Positions 42,862 to 53,478 of a stretch of 64,000 nt of DNA are shown piece after piece (within the stretch, counting starts at the first letter, position 1; each line of letters starts with the position of its first letter). A program made the translations under genes and the position numbers. The notes below the pieces were generated by a model, which did no database searches, had not been told where the DNA came from, and was given only the letters and a program-made list of their open reading frames with translations. The stretch spans positions 16,708,297-16,772,296 of the forward strand of contig OU452206.1 in the NCBI GenBank assembly GCA_911728435.2, read 5' to 3'. This stretch comes from Apoderus coryli (Eukaryota > Arthropoda > Insecta > Coleoptera > Attelabidae).

Positions 42862-45360
42862 ATGACGGGCAGAGAACAATCGATCATGGGTTTTTATGAA
42901 GACATCGCAATCACGTATGGCCACGACATTAGAATCAAAATGAAGGATTGGACTAATTATACCAAAAAATTGGCAAGGGTATCAAATCATAAAAAGTTTC
43001 TCATGAAATGTAGACAGCAACAGGTATTACCAAAACATATTAAAAACACTTTCAAATGTATTGAATATTTGTTGGTTGATAGTTCTCCATATAAGAACAG
43101 GATACATAATACTTTAACACAATTTCAAAAAAGAATTTTAAGTATTGAAATCAGTTATTATCACTGGAAAGAAAGAAATTTAAGGGATAAAATAGCGAAA
43201 GTGAAAGAATTTTTAAAAAACGTTGTAGATTTTCAAATCTTTAGAAATTTCGAAAGCTCAAGATCTAATTTATACTCCCAAATTTGTAGGAATGTTCGAA
43301 GTGGACAGGAGAAAAAAATTGAAAAATTATTACATTCACAAAACTCAGTTGATCATACTTTTGCCGATCTCAAATTACATAACAACAAATGGTTTGTTAA
43401 TCTTACTAATCACAATATTCCATCAGATGTTGAATATCTTTTGAGCCTGGGGAGCAAATTCAACTTACCTTACACTAGGTCAAATTTTCCATTGGAACAA
43501 ACAATAATAGACATTGAGAATGTTATATCTACCTTTGATCCAGATATACAGATTGAAAAGAGAAATATATGTACAAATATTATTACGAATTACATCAACA
43601 AACCAACTATATTAAATAATAATGAGAAAGCTATTCTTCGTGCATCAAAAAACACTCACTTGTTTCTTAAAAATAATAGTGACGTTTTAATAACTCATGC
43701 TGATAAGGGAAATACTACTGTTGCCATAACACAGGCCGAATATTCAAGGAAAGCATACGAAATATTAAGTGATACATCCACGTATAAAAAAATTAATTTT
43801 GACCCTACCACAAAAGTTCAAAACAAGAATAATAAACTCGTAAAAAATTTGTTACAAAAAAACTTCATATCCAAAGAAACTTATAATTATTTAAGATGTG
43901 AAAACGGGATATTTCCCAGAATTTATTTTTTACCAAAAATCCATAAAAACAATACACCTTTAAGACCGATTGTGAGTTTTGTGGGATCCCCGATCTATAA
44001 CACCACTAAATATATATCACGACTTTTGAATTTTGCCTTTGAGAAGAATGAGTATTATGTTAAGAATTCTTTTGAGATGGTCGAGTGTTTGCAAAGCATC
44101 ACAATTCCTTCTAAGTACGTTCTAATTTCACTTGACGTTGTATCGTTATTTACCAACATACCTACAGATTTAGTTTTAGAAATGGTTAAACAACGTTGGC
44201 ATAAAATTGAAAATGAATGTGGTGTACCTCGGGAGGACTTTTTAAGTTTGTTGGAGTTTTGTTTTGATCATAGTTATTTTAAATATAAAGATGAATTTTA
44301 CGAGCAAATATTTGGACTTGGTATGGGAAACTGTCTCTCGCCCGTATGTTCTAATATAGTGATGTCAGACTTACAAGAAAAATGTGTTCGGCAGCTGGAT
44401 TTTCCTTTACCGTTCTTTAAGCGCTATGTGGATGACATCATTACTTGTGTACCTGAAGATAAAATTCACTACATAATACAAATATTTAATACTTATCATC
44501 CAAGAATTAAATTTACGGTAGAGAAAGAAGAAAACGGTAGAATCTCGTTTTTAGACTTACTACTAATAAGAACACCTGATAATACAATTGTAACAGACTG
44601 GTATAGAAAACCCACATTTTCGGAGAGATTTTTGAACTATAATTCTCAAAATTCATTCTCACTAAAACAGAATGTGATTAAAAATTTAGTTGACCGTTCA
44701 ATAAAACTTTCGTCAGCACAATTTCACAAGAAAAATCTTGAACTAGTTCAATCATTCCTAAAAAACAATAACTACCCTGCAAGTTTGATTGACAAGATAA
44801 TTAAGAAAGCTCTGGATAATATTAATCAACAAAATACTGTTAGTAATGAAAATGTAAACAAAAAGTATTGTAAGATTCCCTATATAAAGAATCTGTCTGA
44901 GAACTTAAACAGAGTATTACAATCAGAAAACCTCGTAGTCACCCAAAAAAATGAAAACACAAACTCTAAATTCTTTAGCCAATTAAAAGCCAAAATTCCC
45001 AGAGATCTCCAGTCTAACGTTGTTTATTCTATTCCATGTAATAACTGTGAATCTATTTACATAGGACAAACATCGAGATATCTAAGAACGAGATTAAAGG
45101 AACACTCTAGAGACTGTAGAACAGTGAATCTGACAAATCACCCCAATCGCACTGCGCTTGCAGAACATGCGTATGATAATTTACACACCTTCAATTTCGA
45201 AGAAACAAAAATAGTTGGTAAACAGAACATCCTAAAAAAGAGATTGTTGCAGGAAATGATTAACATCAAAAAAGAAAAAAAATCTATCAATAAAAGAAAC
45301 GACATTGAGAATTTAAGCAACTCATATTTCAATTTAATTTCGAGGATTCCTATAAAATAA
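42862..45360 (+). CDS. Penelope-like element RT with GIY-YIG endonuclease (832 aa)
   Basis: Intact single ORF. Residues 1-330 form the long N-terminal region usual for this group. RT motifs: YFLPKIHKNNTPLRPIVSFV (about 354), LISLDVVSLFTNIP (about 421), FGLGMGNCLSPVCSNIVMSD (about 485), KRYVDDIITC (YVDD at about 521), ISFLDLLLIR (about 565) and TDWYRKPTFSERFLNY (about 580). The C-terminal GIY-YIG nuclease starts VVYSIPCNNCESIYIGQTSR (about 720) followed by YLRTRLKEHSRDC. RT plus C-terminal GIY-YIG defines EN-containing Penelope-like elements, which integrate by target-primed reverse transcription with their own nuclease. Start: first ATG, 24 nt from the inner loop. Relatives of this size are around 800 residues, so it looks full length. 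It may still be active. Confidence 0.97.
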   Translation: MTGREQSIMGFYEDIAITYGHDIRIKMKDWTNYTKKLARVSNHKKFLMKCRQQQVLPKHIKNTFKCIEYLLVDSSPYKNRIHNTLTQFQKRILSIEISYYHWKERNLRDKIAKVKEFLKNVVDFQIFRNFESSRSNLYSQICRNVRSGQEKKIEKLLHSQNSVDHTFADLKLHNNKWFVNLTNHNIPSDVEYLLSLGSKFNLPYTRSNFPLEQTIIDIENVISTFDPDIQIEKRNICTNIITNYINKPTILNNNEKAILRASKNTHLFLKNNSDVLITHADKGNTTVAITQAEYSRKAYEILSDTSTYKKINFDPTTKVQNKNNKLVKNLLQKNFISKETYNYLRCENGIFPRIYFLPKIHKNNTPLRPIVSFVGSPIYNTTKYISRLLNFAFEKNEYYVKNSFEMVECLQSITIPSKYVLISLDVVSLFTNIPTDLVLEMVKQRWHKIENECGVPREDFLSLLEFCFDHSYFKYKDEFYEQIFGLGMGNCLSPVCSNIVMSDLQEKCVRQLDFPLPFFKRYVDDIITCVPEDKIHYIIQIFNTYHPRIKFTVEKEENGRISFLDLLLIRTPDNTIVTDWYRKPTFSERFLNYNSQNSFSLKQNVIKNLVDRSIKLSSAQFHKKNLELVQSFLKNNNYPASLIDKIIKKALDNINQQNTVSNENVNKKYCKIPYIKNLSENLNRVLQSENLVVTQKNENTNSKFFSQLKAKIPRDLQSNVVYSIPCNNCESIYIGQTSRYLRTRLKEHSRDCRTVNLTNHPNRTALAEHAYDNLHTFNFEETKIVGKQNILKKRLLQEMINIKKEKKSINKRNDIENLSNSYFNLISRIPIK

Positions 45361-45828
45361 AAAAGCAAAAGACATACTCCTAGAAAGTAAAAAGAAAACA
45401 GTGAAAAAAGAAAAAAATTTAAGATACCAATGAAGTGTGCATGTATTTGTTTCATTCAATTTTGTTAAAAGTATAATTTTTAAAGCTTGGTACCAACAAC
45501 TATACTTCATAATTAATGATTTCACGTGTTGCGATTCAATTTCTATAAACAACTGATTTATAATTAATAACCTGGGATCTCCCACGTATTGAAAAATAAT
45601 CTCTGTATCATGTTTTGTGTGTATTTACTGTGTTTTGTTTATGGAGACATAAGCACCAACAACTAGAATGTGAGTAATGCCTGTTACAAAAGAAAATCAT
45701 ATTGTAAAACTAAAGAGTTTTTGTTTTGTATTCTATTTTAATACCTCTGAGTGTATGTTTCTACTTGTTATTCAATGTTATTAACATTGTTTTCAATAAA
45801 CATTATGTCATGTTTTCAATTTTAGAGC

Positions 45829-45860
45829 CCTGAAGATGCCTAAATAATTGGGCGAAACGT
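45829..45860 (+). ncRNA. hammerhead-like hairpin, right Penelope arm
   Basis: CCTGAAGAT (45829-45837), stem GCCT, loop AAATAATT, stem GGGC, then GAAACGTTGG. It lies about 470 bp past the stop codon. CTGANGA...GAAA is the hammerhead core, and Penelope-like elements are known to carry hammerheads in their terminal repeats. Here one extra base separates core and stem, so self-cleavage is uncertain. Confidence 0.5.
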
Positions 45861-45949
45861 TGGCAGTTCTGAAAGTTGGTGTTTTATTGGACCTAAATCC
45901 ACTATCCCTAAACTAGTTATATACGAAGGTCGTAATTTAACATATTGGG

Positions 45950-45963
45950 ACTTCTGGTTTAAC
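45950..45963 (+). repeat. 14-bp target-site duplication, right
   Basis: ACTTCTGGTTTAAC, continuing CGGAAATTTCAC. The pre-insertion site was a copy of the ACTTCCGGT-type palindromic repeat seen at 18966 and 54182. Confidence 0.75.
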
Positions 45964-46608
45964 CGGAAATTTCACTATTTTAAAAATATTTTTATGGTTC
46001 ATTTATAATCAATTTATTATTTGTAGGTAGCTAAACCCTAAACTGTCAGCTGTCGATTTGTTTTGTTTTAGAGTTGCCAACGCTTTATTGCATAAATGGC
46101 GGCAAACTCAAATCTTGCTATAATTTTGGGACACCCTGTATTTTGAATAATTTTGAAAAAAAAAACAAAGTCAAAGAGTAATTTTCAAAGAGCGCTATAT
46201 AAACCATCCAACATGCAATTTAAATGAAAAAAAGAGAAGTATAAAATTGAATAAACAACATTTTATAGGGAGCCATACCAGAACAGAACATAATAATATT
46301 AAACCAAATAAATGGGTAGAGATATGTATTGTATTTATATTGTAATCAAAGCGTAATAATGTCAAAGTGGTCGATCGATCGACATCATGTGTAGGTATAT
46401 TTAAAAGGTATACAGCTAATAAAATAGGCCCGACAGAGCGTGAAATTAAATATACAACTATACATATTTAATTAACTGACAACTAATTCAAATTATAAAT
46501 AACGTAGATCTGCCTAATTAATAAATATAATAGTATACCTTATTGGGTTTAAATATTAAATAACCCAAAATATAAGAGCGGATGGCCAAGGCTTTCGCAT
46601 CCCAAATC
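45964..46608. other. noncoding, no gene seen
   Basis: AT-rich; includes GGGACACCCTGT at 46129. No coding frame recognised. Confidence 0.5.
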
Positions 46609-46780
46609 CAATATCTTCAATATCGCACTGTAAGCCGGAAACTAAAAGGTTTATGACCATTTTGTTTGCAGCCTCTTTCGTTTCACAAAAAAAATAGCTA
46701 ACCTTCGCGAAAACCGCAAGGTTTTATCTTTAAAAATAACCGAGATATCCCGTAAAAACAACAAAATGGGACACCCTGTA
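46609..46780 (+). repeat. dispersed repeat family F (copy 2)
   Basis: Second copy of 18640-18775 with about 35 extra bp; ends AAAATGGGACACCCTGTACA. Confidence 0.65.
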
Positions 46781-47030
46781 CATTTGGTTTGCAGAGTTTC
46801 GTCGTCAGTGAGCTGTACTTCAAGACACGATCCAAATTTTTTTTTTTTTTAATTGGAAAATACCAATAGAATTGACAAAATCACGACACACACAGCGAAC
46901 GGCAGCTTTTCACCGGAGAGCAGTCGTGGATAAGCTTTTGTGGAATAAAAAAAATAAAAGGGGGGCGCCACCAAATTTTAAATTTAGAATAGGTTACCTA
47001 AAGAATACTTGGAAAATATTATTATAATAA
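46781..47030. other. noncoding, no gene seen
   Basis: Poly(T) near 46838-46850 and a mixed-composition stretch; nothing recognised. Confidence 0.4.
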
Positions 47031-47480
47031 TCATATTTCATCCTTAATGCAATAACAAATTATTATTTTTCAAAATAATTCAATTATTCCAGTGCGACAC
47101 CAGACACTAAAAACCGAAATATCTCCAAATCGACTTACTTTGGTGAATTTGACCAAGAGTACCTTTATTGCTTGGAAATGTACAGTGCAGTATTTTGTGA
47201 ACAAAAAAAGTAAAAAATTACACTGAGGAAAAAGTTACGGTTATTTTATTGGATCACAATTGTGGAGCCCTCTTTAACGGCCACAGTGAAATCGCGTCCA
47301 TATTCGGGTTTCGTACTCCAAAAAACCCATGTGTACCAATTTTTTCTTTTTTTTTCAATTTTATCACCCTGTATTTACGAAACGCAGCAATTTTGGACTA
47401 AGGTAAGTTAGGTTTATTCGGCTTATTTTGAACCCAGAAATCTGTGGTATGATTTTGTTTTAAGAGACTCCCTGTATATG
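47031..47480 (+). repeat. dispersed repeat family D (copy 1)
   Basis: Starts TCATATTTCATCCTTAATGC; contains CCAGTGCGACA, ACACTGAGGAAAAAGTTACG, TCCATATTCGGGTTT and ATCACCCTGTATTTACGAAA, then GCAGCAATTTTGGACTAAGG; ends CTCCCTGTATATG. Same order and orientation as 49949-50440. Noncoding; perhaps a long MITE. Confidence 0.75.
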
Positions 47481-48587
47481 TACATCACACAAATAATGAG
47501 TATCAACTGAAAATTTGAATCAACATAAATAATTTCTATTCAATTAATAATCGTATTGCTTTTCTAAAACATGTGATTGAATTTACATGACTTGTCACGT
47601 CTTCAAATATATTTGCCATATTTTCAGTTAAACCATACATTGAAAATAGCTTATGTTAATACAAACACGTTATATGGAATGGAACTTTTGAATTTATTCC
47701 CTATTTCCTGTATAAATTTACATTTTATGTGAATTTTGATAAAATATATTTTTATTTTTGCATTAAGGATATTCGGTAACAAGCTAATCTGATAGAATCG
47801 ATCCTGTTCTGATTGGTTTAATACTAATTATCCAACATTTGCTAACTGAATTATTATTTTCAGTAAAAATGCCGTGCTAAAATCAAGATTAAATTATATT
47901 CAGTCATTTTGTTTCACATTTATTATGATCGTGTCTGAATACCATAGCGATTTCATCATTTAAACCTTTTTCCAAGCTATTTCGAGAGGATTGTTTTGAT
48001 TACTAGTGCGGATTGCTACCATCTATGTGTACAGGATGTCCCATGTTGGCTTTCCTTACAGAATATCTCGGTTTGTTTTAAAGACAGAACCTTGCGGTTT
48101 TCGAGTAGTTACCACAATGTATGTCAAAATTAACCCTTATTTACAAATATTTAAAAAACTATCAACCATTATGTAATTTGTCTTGTCTTTTAGAGCGTCA
48201 TCTATTTATGTGAAAATATACAGGATAATGAAAAACTAGAACCATAATACGAGAGTATTTGGAGTATGAAAAGGTATCATTGAAAGTAAGTCAATGATGC
48301 CATTCCGGATCTTGAATAGGAACACGCTTATTCCTATAATTGAATACACTCCATCACACATAAACCACAAATATTTAACAAATTTTCACTGAATTCCTAT
48401 AAGCTATTCGAGTGCAACCCATCCAATTTCAATCGAACAGAAGAATTATACAGTAAAATAAGAGCTTTAGGTGACACAAAATGCTTTGTATTTCACATAA
48501 CAAAACCCAGACGACTCTTACAGGAAGATGAAACAACACGAGTAAAAGTTACAGTTATCCAAATTAAGATCAAGCTTGTATTGAGTG
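47481..48587. other. noncoding, no gene seen
   Basis: AT-rich, with ACAGGATGTCCCATGTTGG at 48031. No gene. Confidence 0.45.
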
Positions 48588-49215
48588 CATCAGTCAAGCA
48601 GGACATTCAAATCCTTCTGCAATTGAAGACAGTCAAAAGTTGACGTAATCAATGAATATACCTTAAAATCATCAGCAAAGAGTAGGGAGCGATATTTCAC
48701 GTCATTAACGTTAACAATGTCATTAATAAAACACATAAATAAGAGGGGACCCAACACAGAACCCTGCGGCACTTCAGATGTTGCACTGATAATTTTGTAC
48801 TAAATATAGTAACCAATCAAATTACTTAATTTTAAGTAATGTGTCAAATTTCATCCAATCACCTCTGGATTACAGCGATAAGTAGGGTATTATCGCTGTA
48901 ATCCAGAGGTGATTGGATGAAATTTGACACATTACTGCGGCCTTGGGTTATTATCAAGCAACACGCTTTCGGCATTCTCTACGACACAATTATCTAGGAA
49001 TTATCAAGACCCTAGAGATATTACTACTGATAATGCCGGATTTGAAACCACGGTACTCCACATGGAAGTTATGTTCATGGAGATAAGTAGACAGAAATCT
49101 TAAAAAATTCACAGATAAACCAAATTCCGAAACCTTATGCAGCAGAATTCCGTGGGCAAGCCTGTCAAAGGTTTTGGTTAAATCCGTATAAATAACGTCG
49201 CCTGACCACCCCTAT
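48588..49215 (-). pseudogene. LINE RT fragment split by a foldback MITE
   Basis: From 49215 leftward: VIYTDLTKTFDRLAHGILLH, KVSEFGLSVNFLRFLSTYLH, EHNFHVEYRGFKSG; then an insertion at 48794-49025; then SEVPQGSVLGPLLFMCFIND and SLLFADDFKVYSLI (intact FADD) down to 48590. GVPQGS has become EVPQGS. It is a palm-domain fragment only, with no thumb or 3' end. Jockey/CR1-like. Confidence 0.8.
48794..49025. mobile_element. foldback MITE with a perfect 46-bp inverted repeat
   Basis: Inside the LINE palm. A perfect inverted repeat, 48836-48881 against 48890-48935, has an 8-nt loop GTAGGGTA. The right part TGCGGCCTTGGGTTATTATC and on matches 61337-61432. ACTGATAAT at 48785-48793 and 49026-49034 is a possible 9-bp target duplication, although similar bases at the end of the 61-kb copy mean part of it may belong to the element. 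Confidence 0.7.
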
Positions 49216-49780
49216 TCAAGCTTTCCGCACGGTGGTCCTTTTAAAATAACGGAAGCGCTGTATGGATGGAAAATAGAATCAAGTTATTTCATCTTTTCGA
49301 TCTGAATCATTGAAAACAAAGCAAAATTATTACAAAAAAAACCGAAAAAGCAAAACAACATTACCGTTAAAATCCAATGACAATTTCGATTAATTCAATT
49401 TAGGTTTTAAATATTTTATCAGTTACGAATTTGTAAACAACAATACTGAATTAATCATAACATTGTTCAGCTTTAGCAAAATGGATTTATAATTAATTAT
49501 ACATTGTGTTTAGTAGAGGTGTGGGCCTGGGAGTTTTGCAAAATAACACTGTGAAAAAGGGTTGTCACAGTTGTTATTTAATTTTTTAAAGTTGTCATAT
49601 TTTATATTGTGTGTAAATAGTAGAAGGATGTGAATATTTATGAATATTTCTTTTTTTTTTTTGTGTTGCGAAAAATTCAGATTAAGCTGCTGATGTTACC
49701 AACTAACTAATTAAATTTAAAGGTTTTTATAACAGTAATTGTCGGTGTTGGACAAATAAAATAAAATCTAAACTTCAGCC
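49216..49780. other. noncoding, no gene seen
   Basis: AT-rich; nothing recognised before the hairpin at 49781. Confidence 0.4.
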
Positions 49781-49814
49781 AATGTTTCGTTTACTGTACG
49801 CAAACTTCTTCAGG
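49781..49814 (-). ncRNA. hammerhead-like hairpin
   Basis: On the minus strand CCTGAAGAA, stem GTTT, loop GCGTACAGT, stem AAAC, GAAACATTGG. Fifth example of the constant frame; after it comes a TTATTTG-TCCAAC sequence similar to that following the Penelope hairpin. Confidence 0.4.
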
Positions 49815-49948
49815 TCATTCAAAAAGGTCATAGGATGACACATAGATGGCGTTGCTATAATTAATATACTCGTATATATAGATAGTCGCACAAAGAAGAC
49901 CGTACATTAACGGCAATAACAATATTTGACAATAAGAAGCAACTGTCC

Positions 49949-50440
49949 ATATTTCATCCTTAATGCAATAACAAATTATTATTGTTCAAAATAATAATAT
50001 AATAAAATATTCCAGTGCGACATCAGACACTAAGAACCGAGATATCTCGAAATCCACTTACTCTAGCGAATTTGAACAAGAGCCCTTTATTGTTTGGAAA
50101 CTTACAGTGTAAAAAATTACACTGAGGAAAAAGTTACGGATATTTTATTAGATCACAATTGCAGTGTGACGCGCCCTCTAACGGCCATAGTAAAATGGTG
50201 TCCATATTCGGGTTTAGCACTCCTAAAAACCCATGTGTAGCAGTTTTTACGATAATTCTTTGAAAAATGTCCATAATATTCAATATTTGCAGTTTTTATT
50301 TTTCAAATGTATCACCCTGTATTTCCGAAACGCAGCAATTTTGGACTAAGGTAAGTTAGGTTTATAAGGCTTATTTTGAACCCACAAATCTGTGGTATGA
50401 TTTTGTAGAGACCTTTTAGAGACACCCTGTATATTTATTT
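49949..50440 (+). repeat. dispersed repeat family D (copy 2)
   Basis: Second copy of 47031-47480, with an extra segment near 50240-50310; ends GACACCCTGTATATTT. The two copies are 2.9 kb apart in the same orientation. Confidence 0.75.
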
Positions 50441-52649
50441 GGAAAAAAAAGGTCCAAATCAAATTAAAAAAAGTCTCAAAATTTGTAATATTGCAATTAT
50501 TGTAATAAAAAAAATTTTAATTGTCAATATTTTGAAAACTGTACATTTTTGAAATTTTCAAAACTTGCCCTTATTTTTGAGGTAAAAACATAAACATTGG
50601 GGGTTGCAATTTAAAAATGTTGATTATGACACTTTTTCGAATTTGATTTTATACCTTTTTTTTCAAATACCTTGTATTAATTAATATTTATTAAAAAATT
50701 TAAATAATTTTTTGATAAACCTAGTATACGGCTTAGAAAAATTGATATCTGATGATTGCATTTTATGTTTTGCATGTAATTTTTTTCACAAAACTAATAA
50801 AAAAGGTTTCCATATTATGGTTCCAACTTAGGTAAACACACTGTATATATTATGTATATTTGATTTGGCTCAAGTTTGCATTCTGTGTGGTATGGTATTC
50901 GTAACACAATTTATCAAAAACAATATAGAGAAAAATCGGTCAGTAGCTATTATTTTGGCAACTTCACTAGTAACGGCTGGAAAGGTCACTGTCACATCTC
51001 TTTATTTCCTAAATATATTTAAAATAATTAATTTATTAAGATGGGAAATGGGCAAAATTGCATTAATAAATAAAACAAAGATTACAAAGGTGCATGCTCC
51101 GAGTTGTAAGCCGCTATAATAATTTTTAAATGTGGCGCCATATTATTTGAAATGACGTGACGGGTGTTTTTTTTGTGTCAATATAGTCTGCTCGAAAAAA
51201 TGGCAAATGTAGTAGTAAGAATTATTGTTCCCTTTGTGAGAAATTATTAAAATAAAACGAGTTGTTTATTAATAGGGAGATAAGCCCCCCTACAGAGTAT
51301 AAATAATAACAGTAAAGGCATCATTTTCTGATTTTAAACTGGATATTTACAAAAGCGTGTTTCTGTTTATCTTTTGATTAGCATTCTTGTTTTTTTTTTT
51401 TAGTTTTGGAAATTGTCGTCGATTTTCTATCAGATCGCCGTGCGTGTCTGCCCATTGGTCAATGGATATTGAATAATTGAGTATTATTCTACGGGTATGT
51501 ATAATGAGTGTTATTATTACGAGTATTATTTAAGCAATAACATGACATTAATGTACGAATTATTAAATAGTCTTGGATAAAATAAATTATAACATATTTA
51601 TTTTATTTAAGATCGGATTCTTTTATTAGAATGGGGCCTATATACTGATTTATTATCTACAAGACGTAGATATATGCCAGCAAGCTAAAGTGTTCGTGCC
51701 ACTTGGCCATTCTACAGAATTATTTTTAAATCTGATCTGGGGAACTTGAAAATAGAATTCTTTAAGATGTTTCACATACATTTACACATATCATGATAAA
51801 ACAATTTTTATTGTTCCTTAATATGTATAAGTAAGTAGTTAGGTATGCAGAATATTTTTAGCATGACGATGGTGTTTTTCTTCTTTAGGGATCAGTTACA
51901 AAAGTTATGAATATTATTTAAACATCTGTTGACAGAACCCATTTTGTATAAATCTGACTAATTTGCTTATTCTGAATTAGGTACTGGTTGGTCGTAAGAA
52001 TTTTCAATTTTTTCCTTATTAGAAAACGGCGAACAACAAACCATAATAGAGAGATATTGTATCCTCAAAAATAACGTCCGCCGCTATTAACGTTAACGTT
52101 AATTTAACACCAAAGATTTTCAAATAGAGAGATGTGGTAGTTCTAAAAAATAACGTCACCTATGATGATAATCATATTATAGACAGCCATTTTTAGACTA
52201 GCAGATTTAAAATGCCTATCTAATATATTTATAGTAGGTATTTAGTATAAAATTTTATAAGGTTATTGAATTTGACAAGTGGATTTATTATTTCAATTAA
52301 GTATTTATCAGATTATAACAATATTAATTAATAAGCAGCATGTACAGGGTGATGCAAAAACAAAACATTAATTAGCCGACATTTAACAAATTTTCTAGAT
52401 TGCAATCGAATAAATTTTAAATGTTTAGAAATTTTTAGCATACACTTTAAATTTCTATACGGGGTGAGTCAAAAATGTATTTGTTTATTTTGTTTAAGGT
52501 CAAAAAAGTAATAGTTTAAATAATCTTTTGATTTAGATTTGAATTCATGATTTCTTCAGCGTGTAACTATAAGCTCGTAGAGGTGATCTACGGTTCAATT
52601 TATCTTCAATATTTTTAGGAGATATATAGATTTTTGAAATTTTTTTTTA
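50441..52649. other. noncoding, no gene seen
   Basis: More than 2 kb of AT-rich DNA. The 84-codon frame at 50865-51119 has no recognisable similarity. ACAGGGTGATGCAAAA at 52344 and ACGGGGTGAGTC at 52457 mark repeat ends. Confidence 0.45.
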
Positions 52650-52720
52650 TAACCCTCAATGACTTTTGTCATAGATAAAACTACCACAAAACGACTGTGA
52701 AATCACGCAGTGATTTCTTG
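52650..52720 (+). repeat. dispersed repeat family E (copy 2)
   Basis: Second copy of 1171-1240, ending in the hairpin GAAATCAC (52699-52706), GCA, GTGATTTC (52710-52717). Confidence 0.6.
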
Positions 52721-53398
52721 TGTTTACTAATAAAATCCAATACTCTTGCACATTGTTCGTTTTATTCATAGAAGCAAAACTCGTATGTCACATCGCAGTG
52801 TAAATTTTTATCAGGATTGGTCGCAGTGTTCGTACATGGCGAACTACACAACATTTATAATATTTCTTTTTGTATTATTATTATTTTCATAAAATATTTA
52901 ACGTCAAGAAAACAATCAAAATCCAGTTCTACCGGATACAAATGCGTGGCAACCCTGTATATATTTGTTTATTGTTTACTCTTGACGTTGACGTTTGCAG
53001 TGCTACGTCTACGTATATAGTTTTATAGCCCGAATTGAGTGATTTTTTAGTCTGTAAAACTGGTTTTGCTTTAAATAATGGGGGAAAAAACTGTTTAGTT
53101 TGCATGTCGAGTGAGGTTACGTTTCACATGTAAGTACAATGGCGTAGATTTTGGGACAACATGAGTTGTATAAATATACCTAGGTGCAAAATAGACAGTA
53201 ATATAGTAAACAACAATAATTGTAAATTAATACAATGCTTTATATTTCAGAATGTCTGAATTAATAGTAGCATATCAGCGTACCGGTAGCGTAACGTTTT
53301 CGTTAGGAAAAATACAATTACGTGTTTTTTATATGAAATAATATGCTTTATTCATGTGTCTGTTTGTATAATTATTTTATATTGTAGAATTGTATTGT
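52721..53398. other. noncoding, no gene seen
   Basis: Short frames only; nothing recognised. Confidence 0.4.
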
Positions 53399-53478
53399 TT
53401 TGTTTTATAATAATTGACGTACTACAATAATTGTATTTTTTTGACTACGTATAGTCAATAAAGAATCTGTCTATCTAA
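53399..53478 (+). mobile_element. possible LINE 3' end
   Basis: A hairpin TTGACTA-CGTA-TAGTCAA runs into AATAAAGAATCTGTCTATCT. A short hairpin, AATAAA and a simple tail is how other LINE ends in this window look. No coding sequence precedes it, so this is weak. Confidence 0.3.

Larger units (their letters stand above)
39744..45949. mobile_element. head-to-head Penelope-like element pair (palindrome)
   Basis: Left arm 39744-42826 and right arm 42838-45919 are reverse complements, differing by one extra T near 40980 and by very few substitutions. The 11-nt loop (42827-42837) is CAATATGTTAA. ATG codons face away from the centre, 36 nt from the loop midline on each side, so the two 5' ends meet. 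About 30 bp (45920-45949) on the right have no partner on the left. The identical 14-bp flanks argue for one insertion event of the whole pair. Confidence 0.93.

Noticed and set aside
39744..45919. Reading the palindrome as a DNA transposon with 3-kb terminal inverted repeats
   Set aside because: Both arms encode RT plus GIY-YIG, and the structure is two full retroelements joined at their 5' ends, not a transposase gene between repeats.
50865..51119. 84-codon frame with a possible membrane segment
   Set aside because: AT-rich noncoding context, no recognisable family, no promoter or poly(A) signal.
53260..53340. GTACCGGTAGCGTAACG as a regulatory palindrome
   Set aside because: Too short and imperfect, with no second copy in the window.
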